Source of the DNA: Bordetella genomosp. 5 | GTDB lineage: Bacteria > Pseudomonadota > Gammaproteobacteria > Burkholderiales > Burkholderiaceae_B | DNA: 64,000 nt | Direction: 5' to 3' | Assembly: GCF_002261475.1 (NCBI RefSeq) | Contig: NZ_NEVN01000009.1 | Coordinates: forward strand, 248,001-312,000 | Part shown: positions 8,438 through 16,127 of the stretch, in pieces | How positions within the stretch are numbered: the first letter of the stretch is position 1 | Layout of the letters: each line of letters opens with the position of its first letter | Made by a program: the position numbers and the translations under genes | The notes under the pieces: generated by a model | Told to the model about the DNA's origin: nothing | Seen by the model: the letters and a program-made list of their open reading frames with translations, nothing else | The model's database searches: none

Positions 8438-9553
8438 TTAGAAGCGGTGACGCACACCCACGATGGCGACCGTGCTCTTCACGTCGTCCTGGAACGCGAA
8501 GTTGGTGGCGTACGAGCCCAGCGCGTACAGGTTCGTGCGCTTGGACAGGTTGTAGGTGTAGCCCAGGCTGTAGACGTTCATCGTGGCGTCATCGCCATTC
8601 AGCCTGTCGTTCTTGGCGTCGGCACGCTGCCACGACACCATGACGTTGCTCGCGCCGCCCAGCGGCAGGGTCAGGCCCACCAGGGTCGAGGTGGCCTTGA
8701 AGCCGTCGGCGGCGACGTTGCTGCCGAAGCTCGAGGCGGCGGGGCTGCCGCTGCCGAAGGCGTTGATGCTCTGGCCACCGAACCAGCCGTCACGCGTCTG
8801 GCCGTAGGCCAGGGCGAGCTTGACCACTTCGAAGTCGTACGAACCGCCCACGATCCACGACTTGGGCGTGGGATCGTCGGACGTCGCGACACGGTTCGAC
8901 AGGTTCAGCTGGTCGTAGGCCAGGGCCACGTTCAGCGGACCATTCACGTAGCGCACACCGGTGGTGATGCCACGGGTGTTGTCGGCGGTGGCGAAGCCCG
9001 TTTGCGCGGCGGTCGTGTCGGCCACGTTGAACGAGTAGCCCACGCCAGCCTGGAAGCCGCTGAACGACGGGGTCTGCAGCATGACCATGTTGTCGTAGCG
9101 AACGGTGTTGGCGGCGCTGAAGGCGTTGCCGATGTTGGCCTGGCCGTAGCTGGCGCCGAATGGATCGATCGCACCGAAGTACTTCGACGCGATGTTGGTC
9201 TGGCGGCCGAAATCGAGCTGGCCCCACGAGCTGCTCTTCAGGCCCACCGTGGCTTGACGGCCGAACAGGCGACCGCTCTGGCCCGAGGTGCCGTTGGCCG
9301 AGTTGAAGCCGCTTTCCAGCACGAAGACGGCGCTCAGGCCATCGCCCAGATCTTCGGCGCCGCGCAGGCCCCAACGCGAACCGCTGGACACGCCATTGGC
9401 CATGCCGAACTTGGATTCGTGCGTGTCAGCGCCCTTGATGCGCTGATAACCGATGCCGGTGTCGATCAGGCCATACAGGGTGACCGAGGTTTCCGCCTGT
9501 GCGGTACCGGCCATCGCGGCAATAACGGCGGCGCCGAGCAAAGTCTTTTTCAT
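8438..9553 (-). CDS. Outer-membrane porin (Gram-negative Porin_4 type), copy 1
   Basis: The 371-residue protein has a signal peptide (MKKTLLGAAVIAAMAG to AQA), starts its barrel with ETSVTLYGLIDTGIGY and ends in VGVRHRF. The terminal phenylalanine is required for outer-membrane assembly. The motifs SRWGLRGAEDLGDGLSAVF and LFGRQATVGL are typical of betaproteobacterial trimeric general porins. It is paralogous to the next gene at 9930, sharing most motifs in order, which suggests tandem duplication. GGAACAACCAATG supplies the start. Confidence 0.94.
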   Translation of the reverse strand: MKKTLLGAAVIAAMAGTAQAETSVTLYGLIDTGIGYQRIKGADTHESKFGMANGVSSGSRWGLRGAEDLGDGLSAVFVLESGFNSANGTSGQSGRLFGRQATVGLKSSSWGQLDFGRQTNIASKYFGAIDPFGASYGQANIGNAFSAANTVRYDNMVMLQTPSFSGFQAGVGYSFNVADTTAAQTGFATADNTRGITTGVRYVNGPLNVALAYDQLNLSNRVATSDDPTPKSWIVGGSYDFEVVKLALAYGQTRDGWFGGQSINAFGSGSPAASSFGSNVAADGFKATSTLVGLTLPLGGASNVMVSWQRADAKNDRLNGDDATMNVYSLGYTYNLSKRTNLYALGSYATNFAFQDDVKSTVAIVGVRHRF

Positions 9554-9929
9554 TGGTTGTTCCCATTGATTGAAGAAGCATGCGCATGACAGCCGGAACG
9601 TGTCGCCCTCGGCCTAGGCGCATGACAGGAACGCATCCTAGGGACCGCATTTTTAATTTCGGTGACAGACGAGGGAATACCCTCGAAACGCCTGATAACA
9701 AGGGGTTTTGTGTTGCAGAAGGTGCACGCAATGTAAGAGTCGGGCGCGCGAAAAAGCCATGTCACGCGCCTGTGTTAACAAGGAGGGCATGGCCCGATAT
9801 GTGGGACGCGCGGACACATGCGCGTCACGCAAAAAAGAATCGGCGGCGCATGCGCGCCGCCGATTCGGTCGGGATCAGACAAGGGCTATGCGAAGGTAGA
9901 CCTGCCCAAATCCGGGTGCTGCATCGCGC
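9554..9929. other. 376-bp intergenic region between the two porins
   Basis: No gene is seen here. It should carry the promoter of porin 1. An exact 11-bp direct repeat GCGCATGACAG occurs at 9582-9592 and 9618-9628, 29 and 65 bp upstream of the porin 1 start. The terminator of porin 2 is at 9831-9866. Confidence 0.6.
9831..9866 (-). terminator. Rho-independent terminator of porin 2
   Basis: A perfect 13-bp stem GAATCGGCGGCGC/GCGCCGCCGATTC (9837-9866, 4-nt loop) is followed on the reverse strand by six T. It lies 63 bp past the porin 2 stop. Confidence 0.9.
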
Positions 9930-11024
9930 TTAGAAGCGATGACGCACGCCCACCATGCCCACCGAACTCGACAGGTCTTCCACGCCCCGGAAGTTCTCGG
10001 TGTGCGAGACCACGGCGTACATGTTGGTGCGCTTGGACATGTCATACGTGTAGCCCGCGCTCAGCACGTCGATGTCGTTATCCGACCTGTCGATCCGGCC
10101 GTGTTGCCAGGACGTCATCAGGTTGCCGGCGCGACCGACCGGCGCGCTCAGGCCCACCAGGAACGATTGGACCTTGTACCTATCCGAGACACTGAAGCTC
10201 GGGTAGCTCGGGAACTGGCTTTTCGCGCCGAACGGACTGAGTGCTTGACCGGCGAACCAGCCGTCGCGCGTCTGCCCGTACGCCAGGGATACCTTCACGA
10301 CGGTGAAGTCGTAGGCGCCGCCCACGATCCAGGCATTGGGTTTGACATCCGCGACCGAGCTCTTATGGCTGGGATTGAGCTGGTCGTAGCTCAGCGCGAC
10401 GGCGACGGGGCCGTTGACATAGCGCAGACCGGCAGTGAAGGCGCGCGCGTTGTCCATCGTGGCGTAGCCCGGCTGAAGGTTTTGCTCGTCGATGCTGAAC
10501 GAGTAGCCGATGCCTCCCTGGAAGCCGCTGAACGACGGGGTCTGATACATGACCATGTTGTCGTAGCGCACGGTGTTGGCCGAGCTGAACACTTGGCCGT
10601 AGTTGGCCTGACCATAGCCGGCACCGAACGGATCGATGGCCGCGAAGTACTTCGAGGCGATGTTGGTCTGGCGGCCGAAGTCGAGCTGGCCCCAGGCGTT
10701 GCTCTTAAGACCGACGGTGGCCTGGCGGCCGAACAGACGGCCGGTCTGTCCCATCGTGCCGGTGCTTGAACTGAAGCCGCTCTCGAGCGTGAACACCGCG
10801 CTCAGGCCATCGCCCAGGTCTTCGGCCCCGCGCAGGCCCCAACGCGAACCACTGGAAACGCCACTGACCATGCCGAACTTGGATTCCTCGGCATTTTTGG
10901 CGCCCTTGATTTTCTGGTAGCCGAGGCCGGTATCGAGGATGCCGTACAGCGTGACCGACGAGTCGGCATGGGCAGCGCCCGCCATGAGGGCCAGAACGGC
11001 AGCGCTGAGCAAGGTTTTTTTCAT
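9930..11024 (-). CDS. Outer-membrane porin (Gram-negative Porin_4 type), copy 2
   Basis: This 364-residue porin has signal peptide MKKTLLSAAVLALMAGAAHA, first strand DSSVTLYGILDTGLGY and terminal VGVRHRF. It closely parallels the porin at 8438-9553, for example in FGRQTNIASKYF and YDNMVMxQTPSFSGFQ, but differs in loop regions such as YATMDNARAFTAGL. The open frame extends upstream; the ATG at 11024 follows GGAACAACC and begins the signal peptide. Divergence in loops suggests altered pore selectivity after duplication, which is inference. Confidence 0.93.
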   Translation of the reverse strand: MKKTLLSAAVLALMAGAAHADSSVTLYGILDTGLGYQKIKGAKNAEESKFGMVSGVSSGSRWGLRGAEDLGDGLSAVFTLESGFSSSTGTMGQTGRLFGRQATVGLKSNAWGQLDFGRQTNIASKYFAAIDPFGAGYGQANYGQVFSSANTVRYDNMVMYQTPSFSGFQGGIGYSFSIDEQNLQPGYATMDNARAFTAGLRYVNGPVAVALSYDQLNPSHKSSVADVKPNAWIVGGAYDFTVVKVSLAYGQTRDGWFAGQALSPFGAKSQFPSYPSFSVSDRYKVQSFLVGLSAPVGRAGNLMTSWQHGRIDRSDNDIDVLSAGYTYDMSKRTNMYAVVSHTENFRGVEDLSSSVGMVGVRHRF

Positions 11025-11219
11025 GGTTGTTCCTGTTGAGTGGTGTCTGCGCACGAAGGCCGGAGAGAGGTCCCGCGGCCACATCGCGGTGAAAACGAGT
11101 GCACCGGCGAAGGCGTGTTGCCATTCTTGGCGGGCACACTTCGACTGCCACGATTCCGGCCTGAAATAGGACGTTTCCCGTCGCGTCAGGCAAACGCTCC
11201 GTTGCGGCTCCCCGCGACA

Positions 11220-11268
11220 GGACGCGGGAGGCAGGACGTGGGACGCAGGACGCGGGACGCAGGACGCG
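11220..11268. repeat. Seven tandem 7-bp repeats upstream of porin 2
   Basis: Seven contiguous units of GGACGC(G/A) occur, the second (GGAGGCA) and third (GGACGTG) being variants. Units four to seven alternate GGACGCA/GGACGCG, so part of the array is also a 14-bp repeat. The array ends 196 bp upstream of the porin 2 start. Such arrays change copy number by slippage. Confidence 0.85.
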
Positions 11269-11274
11269 CAATGC

Positions 11275-11300
11275 AAAACGCCAGACCCGAAGGTCTGGCG
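11275..11300 (-). terminator. Rho-independent terminator of pepE (UUCG tetraloop)
   Basis: On the reverse strand a 9-bp stem CGCCAGACC/GGTCTGGCG closed by a TTCG tetraloop is followed by TTTT. It lies 57 bp downstream of the peptidase E stop. Confidence 0.85.
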
Positions 11301-11357
11301 TCTGACGTCGCGTAAACGTTGGCGCGGCCCGTTGGCCCGGGCCGTTGCGGGCGGCCT

Positions 11358-12062
11358 CTATGCCCGCATATCCAGCGCGCCCGGCGCGCAGGCGCGCGGC
11401 GCCTGCTGACCGAGAAACACGGTGGCGTCGTGCGGCCCGACCAGCGTCATCGCCGCGCCGTGCACGCGCAGCCCCGTGCCTTCCGGCAGGCCAAGCACCG
11501 GCATGGCCGGGTTCTTGGCGCAGAACTCGGCCAGGCGCTGTGCGCGCGTTTCGCCACGATGGCCGGGCGGATGCGCATTGGTGTAGTGCGGATTGATCTG
11601 GAACGGGATCAGACCCAGCGCATCAAAGCCGCCCGGATCGGTGATCGGCATGTCGTTGGTCGTGCAGATGGTGGGGCACGCCATATTGGATCCGGCGCTC
11701 CAGCCCAGATACGGCACGCCGGCACGCACGCGCCGTGCGATCACCTCGAGCAGGCCCTGGCGGCGCAGCTCACCCAGCAGATTGAAGGTATTGCCCCCGC
11801 CCACGATGATGAAGGCCGCCTGCTCGAGCGCGGCCACGGGATCGGCGGCGCGATGCAGCGATTGCAGGTCGAGGCCGGTGTCGGCCAGGGCCTCGGCCAC
11901 CAGCGCGCCGTAGTCGTCCCAACCGCGAGTGACGCCCGCGAACGGCACGAAGATGGCGGGCGCGCCGGCCGGCAGGTCCGCGATCAGCGCGCGGATGTCG
12001 GCGAGCGCATGGACCAGGTAGCCGGCGTCGCTGCTGGAGTTGCTCAGGAGCAGAAGATTCAT
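11358..12062 (-). CDS. pepE: Dipeptidase E (peptidase S51 family)
   Basis: This 234-residue cytoplasmic serine peptidase has the nucleophile elbow GWSAGSN with Ser122. His159 lies in INPHYTN, and Asp137 in TTNDMPI completes a triad with the spacing known for Salmonella/E. coli PepE. VGGGNTFNLL is also conserved. The family hydrolyses dipeptides with N-terminal aspartate. Length fits the family (about 229-235). It is followed by its own terminator and so is monocistronic or the end of a short transcript. Confidence 0.92.
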   Translation of the reverse strand: MNLLLLSNSSSDAGYLVHALADIRALIADLPAGAPAIFVPFAGVTRGWDDYGALVAEALADTGLDLQSLHRAADPVAALEQAAFIIVGGGNTFNLLGELRRQGLLEVIARRVRAGVPYLGWSAGSNMACPTICTTNDMPITDPGGFDALGLIPFQINPHYTNAHPPGHRGETRAQRLAEFCAKNPAMPVLGLPEGTGLRVHGAAMTLVGPHDATVFLGQQAPRACAPGALDMRA

Positions 12063-12149
12063 GAAGTGAAATCCAGGAAGAGAGCCGTGCGCCGCACGGC
12101 CCGGAACGAGAAGAATTGAAGCATGAGGCGAGCCGCTACGCGCATGAAC

Positions 12150-13064
12150 TCAATCGAGGGAGGGCTGATCGCTGCGGCAGGCCTGCAGCAGCCAGGCAAT
12201 GAACGCCTGCAACGCCGGGTGCGCCGCCTTGTCCGGCCGATGCAGCAGGTAGTAGTGCTTGAGGGGTGCGACGAAGCCGGGCATCGGCGGCACCGCGACC
12301 GTGCCCGCGCGCAGCTCTTCCTGCACGAACAGCTCGGTCACGAGACCCAGCCCGAGTCCGCTCGTCACGGCCTGCACCAGGTGCGCCGTGTATTCGAAGC
12401 GCGAACCCATGCGGGCGCGCCGCGGGTCCTGCCCGTTGGCCAGCAGGCAATCGCGCCAACCCGCGCCGTTGGACGTGATGTGCAGCAGCGTGTGGCGCAG
12501 CAGGTCGGCCTTGCGCCGCACGGGTTGCCGCGCCAGCAGCGCGGGGCTGCCGATCACCACCGCGCGCGCGCTCATCAAGGGATGCGAAACCATGTTCGGC
12601 CAGTCGCCATCGCCCACCACGATGCAGGCGTCCATCCCCTCCGCGGCCAGTTCGATGTCGCCCGGCCTGGAATGCAGGTTGATCAACACCTCGGGATGAC
12701 GCGCCTGGAACTCGCCCAGCCGCGGCATCAGCCATTTGGAGCCGAAGATGGGCAGCACCGCCAGTTGCAGCGCGCCGGCGCGCGTGCGCGACTCCAGCAC
12801 GTCGATGCTCGCGCTGCGAATGCGGGCCAGCGCGGCGCCGACCTCGCGCGCGTAGCGCGCACCCTCGGGCGTCAGGCTCACCCGCCGGCCACTGCGCAGG
12901 AAGAGGTCTGCCTGCAATGCCGACTCGAGCTCCTGCACGTGGCGGCTCACGGCGCTTTGCGTCAGGTGCAGCTCCGCCGCGGCCGCGGTGAAGCTGCCCA
13001 GGCGCGCGGCGGCTTCGAAGGCCAGCAATTGCGACATCGAGGGGGTCAGCCTGCGCAGGAACAT
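12150..13064 (-). CDS. LysR-family transcriptional regulator (GcvA-like)
   Basis: The 304-residue protein begins with a GcvA-type LysR domain (LLAFEAAARLGSFTAAAAELHLTQSAVSRHVQELE, about 13-47). The effector domain contains LAVLPIFGSKWLMPRLGEFQARHPEV, typical of the GcvA/AmpR branch. It diverges from the class II aldolase gene across about 100 bp that contain an inverted repeat at 13077-13093, so it probably regulates that gene. An internal ATG eight residues in is an alternative start. Confidence 0.92.
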   Translation of the reverse strand: MFLRRLTPSMSQLLAFEAAARLGSFTAAAAELHLTQSAVSRHVQELESALQADLFLRSGRRVSLTPEGARYAREVGAALARIRSASIDVLESRTRAGALQLAVLPIFGSKWLMPRLGEFQARHPEVLINLHSRPGDIELAAEGMDACIVVGDGDWPNMVSHPLMSARAVVIGSPALLARQPVRRKADLLRHTLLHITSNGAGWRDCLLANGQDPRRARMGSRFEYTAHLVQAVTSGLGLGLVTELFVQEELRAGTVAVPPMPGFVAPLKHYYLLHRPDKAAHPALQAFIAWLLQACRSDQPSLD

Positions 13065-13076
13065 ATATTCATAAAA

Positions 13077-13093
13077 CTCATCAGGACGATGAG
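13077..13093. promoter_or_regulatory. Inverted repeat between LysR and class II aldolase
   Basis: CTCATC-AGGAC-GATGAG lies 13 bp upstream of the LysR start and 69 bp before the aldolase start. The symmetry suggests a regulator site for the divergent pair, but it is not an exact T-N11-A LysR box. Confidence 0.35.
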
Positions 13094-13161
13094 CTTTTGC
13101 CGGTTTGAGTTAGCGGACGCCCTTTCTACCATGACAGCCAGTTTCCTTGCTTATTCCAGCC

Positions 13162-14001
13162 ATGCATCCCGACCGCGCCCTGGACGCGGCCTCAGCCAGC
13201 GAGCCCGACTTCATGAGTTTTTCTGACGATGTTTCCGCCCCCCTCTCCGCCGCCAGCGCCGCCTTGCGCGAGCGCGTCGGCGAGACCGAATGGCAAGTGC
13301 GCTGCGACCTCGCCGCGCTCTACCGGCTGGTCGCGCTGTTCGGCTGGGACGATCTGATCTTCACCCACATCACCGCCAAGGTGCCTGGCACGGAGCATTT
13401 CCTGATCAATCCCTACGGCATGACCTTCGACGAGATCACGGCCTCCAGCCTGGTGAAGATCGACCTGGAAGGCCGCAAGGTGATGGAGTCGGAGTACGAC
13501 ATCAATCCGGCGGGCTTCACCATCCACAGCTGTATCCATGCGGCGCGCAAGGACGCCATGTGCGTGCTGCACACGCATTCGATCAACGGCGCCGCGGTGT
13601 CCGCACAGAAGCGCGGCCTGCTGCCGCTGTCGCAATTCGCGTTCATCGTGCTGCCCTCGCTCTCGTACCACGATTACGAAGGGCTGGCGCTCAATCCCGA
13701 CGAGCAGCCGCGCCTGGTGCGCGATCTGGGCGAGCGTCAATACATGATCCTGCGCAACCACGGCCTGCTCACCGTGGGCTCGACCATGGCCGATGCGTTC
13801 CAGGCGATGCATCGCCTCGAGGCCGCCTGCATGGTGCAGGTTCGCGCCCAATCCGGCGGCGCCGAGCTGATCGAGATCCCTTCCGATGTGCTGGAACGCG
13901 CGCGTGTGGAGTCGCGCGCGGATCGGGCGGCCAAGGCGGCGTTGGCCTGGCCCGGACTGCTGCGCCGGCTCGACCGCCGCAACCCCGGCTACGCGACCTG
14001 A
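13162..14001 (+). CDS. Class II aldolase/adducin family protein
   Basis: This 279-residue protein carries the class II aldolase fold with DLIFTHITAKVPGTEHFLINPYG and metal ligands in VLHTHSINGAA (HTH) and RNHGLLTVG. Unlike fuculose aldolase, many members of this bacterial branch are uncharacterised or act as decarboxylases or epimerase-like enzymes. Starts are possible at ATG 13162 or ATG 13213 (MSFSDDV); the latter is closer to the family length, and neither has a strong ribosome site. Its stop overlaps the convergent LysR gene by 13 bp. Confidence 0.88.
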   Translation: MHPDRALDAASASEPDFMSFSDDVSAPLSAASAALRERVGETEWQVRCDLAALYRLVALFGWDDLIFTHITAKVPGTEHFLINPYGMTFDEITASSLVKIDLEGRKVMESEYDINPAGFTIHSCIHAARKDAMCVLHTHSINGAAVSAQKRGLLPLSQFAFIVLPSLSYHDYEGLALNPDEQPRLVRDLGERQYMILRNHGLLTVGSTMADAFQAMHRLEAACMVQVRAQSGGAELIEIPSDVLERARVESRADRAAKAALAWPGLLRRLDRRNPGYAT

Positions 14002-14915
14002 GCCACCGGCGGCGCGTCGGCCTCGGCCTGAAGCGCCTGGATGAGCGTGCCGATGAAGCGCTCGGCCGCCTCGGGCAATACCCGCCCGGCGGCCGTCTGC
14101 ACTTGCAGCGTGCGCAGCGCGAAGCCCGCCTCCGCCAGCGGCACCGCCACCAGCTCACCGCGCGCCAACGCCGCCCGCAACGTGATTTCGCCAGACAGGG
14201 TGATGGCCTGCCCGGCCTTCACCACCGCATGAATCACGGAAGATGAGTTCGACGAGTAGGCCAGATCGAAGGGCGTGCCGTCGAGCCCGCCCGATGCCGC
14301 ATCGAACAACAGCTTGACGGTCGCCCCCGCGTCGGTGAGCGCGATCGGATACGCCCGCAGGTCATCGAGCGATACGAACGCGCGTCGCGCAAGCGGGTGG
14401 TCGGGCGCCATCAGCGCCCGCACGGGCGAGTCGATCTCATGGCGCACCGTGACGCCACTGGCCGTTTTGAGGCTGAACGCCACGGCGATGTCGATGCCGC
14501 CTTCAGCCAGACGCTGCGCCAGCACGCCGGGCGGCCCCACCAGCACCTGGAATGCCACCTCCGGATGCGTCTCGCGCCAGGCCGCCATGATGCCCGGCAA
14601 CAGGTTGCGCCCGGCCGCCTCATTGGCTCCGATGCGGATGGTGCTGCGTTCGGCGTGCCGCAAACTGCGCAGCTCGTGGCGCACCCGCTGGGCCTCGAGC
14701 GCCGTCCGGCGCGCATATCCCGCCAGCAGCTCGCCCGCCTGCGTCGGCACCATACCGTGCGGGCGGCGCTCGAACAACGGCGTTCCGCTCGCGTCCTCCA
14801 GCTTGGCGATCTGCCGGCTGACCGCGGAGGCGGCCACGTGCAGACATGCCGCCGCGTCCTTGATGCTGCCGGTGCGCACCACTTCCAGAAAGTAGCGATG
14901 GGCGGTGTCTAGCAT
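13989..14915 (-). CDS. LysR-family transcriptional regulator
   Basis: The 308-residue protein starts MLDTAHRYFLEVVRTGSIKDAAACLHVAASAVSRQIAKLE, a clear LysR winged helix. The effector domain includes EAAGRNLLPGIMAAWRETHPEVAFQVLVG. The upstream in-frame extension lacks homology, so ATG 14915 was chosen. It diverges from the Bug/gamma-glutamyltransferase operon. A T-N11-A palindrome in the 167-bp gap (14990-15006) is a good LysR box. Confidence 0.92.
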   Translation of the reverse strand: MLDTAHRYFLEVVRTGSIKDAAACLHVAASAVSRQIAKLEDASGTPLFERRPHGMVPTQAGELLAGYARRTALEAQRVRHELRSLRHAERSTIRIGANEAAGRNLLPGIMAAWRETHPEVAFQVLVGPPGVLAQRLAEGGIDIAVAFSLKTASGVTVRHEIDSPVRALMAPDHPLARRAFVSLDDLRAYPIALTDAGATVKLLFDAASGGLDGTPFDLAYSSNSSSVIHAVVKAGQAITLSGEITLRAALARGELVAVPLAEAGFALRTLQVQTAAGRVLPEAAERFIGTLIQALQAEADAPPVAQVA

Positions 14916-14989
14916 GGGCACTCCCGGGCGCGCCGGGCACGGCACGCCACATCTAATAAAGGCAATCTGAGTGCGAATTATCGAACTTG

Positions 14990-15006
14990 ATTGCCCAAAT
15001 CGCAAT
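14990..15006. promoter_or_regulatory. LysR box (T-N11-A) for the Bug/GGT operon
   Basis: ATTGC-CCAAATC-GCAAT is a perfect 5-bp inverted repeat whose inner bases satisfy T-N11-A. It lies in the divergent gap between the LysR gene and the Bug gene. Confidence 0.6.
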
Positions 15007-15082
15007 TTCTAGAATGGCCTGAACGACGCCCGTGGCTCGCATGCACAGGAAGCGTCGTCATACCAACACAAGGGAAACGACC

Positions 15083-16096
15083 ATGCACGCTCACGCCTTC
15101 CAAGCCTTCCGCAGTACGACACGCCGGTGGCGCCACGCGCTCGCCGGCCTGCTCGCGACGACCACGCTGTGCGCCGCCTCCGCGGCGGCCGCGGCCTACC
15201 CCGATCGCTCCCTCCAGCTCATTCTGTCGTTCCCGCCCGGTGGCGCGACGGACGTGCTGGCGCGCGAGCTCGGGCTCAAGCTCGGCGCCGTGCTCGGGCA
15301 GTCGGTCGTGGTGGTGAATCGGCCCGGCGCGGGCGGCCTGATCGGCATGCAGTCGGCCGCCCGCTCGGAGGCCGACGGCTACACGCTCTACATCTCTTCG
15401 GTGATGTCGAACTCGATCTACGAAGCGCTCAACGGCAAGCAACAGATCTCGCTGGACGGCGACTTCGATGCCGTCGACGGCATCGCCAGCGCCCCGCACA
15501 TTCTGGTGGCGCCGACCCAGCTGGGCGTGCGTGACATGGCCGGACTGGTGCAGCTGCTCAAGGCGTCTCCCGACAAATACAACTACGCGTCGATGGGCGC
15601 CGGCACGCTGTCCAATCTCGAGGCCGAGATTTTCAAGGAACAGACCGGCGTGCAGGCGCTGCAGATTCCGTACAAGGGCAGCAGCCAGGCGATCCCCGAG
15701 GTCATCAACGGCAGCTCCGCGTTCATGTTCGACAGCGTGACGAGCTCGCTGCCGCACAAAGACGCCGGGCGCATTGCCATCCTGGGCGTGGCGTCGGCCA
15801 AGCGCCTGTCGGTGCTGCCGGACGTGCCCACGTTCAAGGAGCTGGGCGTGCAGGGGCTGGAGGCCGAGAACCTGTTCGCGCTGATGGTGCCCAAAGGCAC
15901 GCCGCCGGACCGCATCGCGGCACTGGCCCAGGCCATGGACAAGGTGCAGCAGGACGCGGCCTTCCGCAAGGCGATCGGCGCGCAGGGCTTCGAAATCAGC
16001 GAGATCTCCGGCACCGCGTTGCCGCAGTTCATCCTGGACCAGCAGCGTTTCTGGAAGGACAAGGTCCGCACGCTGAACATCAACACCGGCAAGTAA
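15083..16096 (+). CDS. Tripartite tricarboxylate (TctC/Bug) periplasmic binding protein
   Basis: This 337-residue binding protein has a long basic signal region (MHAHAFQAFRSTTRRWRHAL to AAAAA). Bug motifs follow: YPDRSLQLILSFPPGGATDVLARELG, NRPGAGGLIG, IPYKGSSQAIPEVINGSS and LPDVPTFKELG. The ATG at 15083 is preceded by AGGGAAACG. It is followed after 31 bp by gamma-glutamyltransferase, an unusual partner that hints at import of a glutamyl or pyroglutamate-like carboxylate. The ligand is unknown. Confidence 0.92.
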   Translation: MHAHAFQAFRSTTRRWRHALAGLLATTTLCAASAAAAAYPDRSLQLILSFPPGGATDVLARELGLKLGAVLGQSVVVVNRPGAGGLIGMQSAARSEADGYTLYISSVMSNSIYEALNGKQQISLDGDFDAVDGIASAPHILVAPTQLGVRDMAGLVQLLKASPDKYNYASMGAGTLSNLEAEIFKEQTGVQALQIPYKGSSQAIPEVINGSSAFMFDSVTSSLPHKDAGRIAILGVASAKRLSVLPDVPTFKELGVQGLEAENLFALMVPKGTPPDRIAALAQAMDKVQQDAAFRKAIGAQGFEISEISGTALPQFILDQQRFWKDKVRTLNINTGK

Positions 16097-16127
16097 GCCG
16101 CTCCCTTCGACATCCCTGACTCGCGAC

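Larger units (their letters stand above)
11025..11357. other. 333-bp intergenic region upstream of porin 2
   Basis: No gene is seen. It holds the porin 2 leader, a seven-copy heptanucleotide array (11220-11268) and the pepE terminator (11275-11300). Confidence 0.6.

Noticed and set aside
9837-9866. The 13-bp inverted repeat considered as a regulator operator
   Set aside because: The adjacent T-run on the reverse strand and its place after porin 2 make a terminator the simpler reading.
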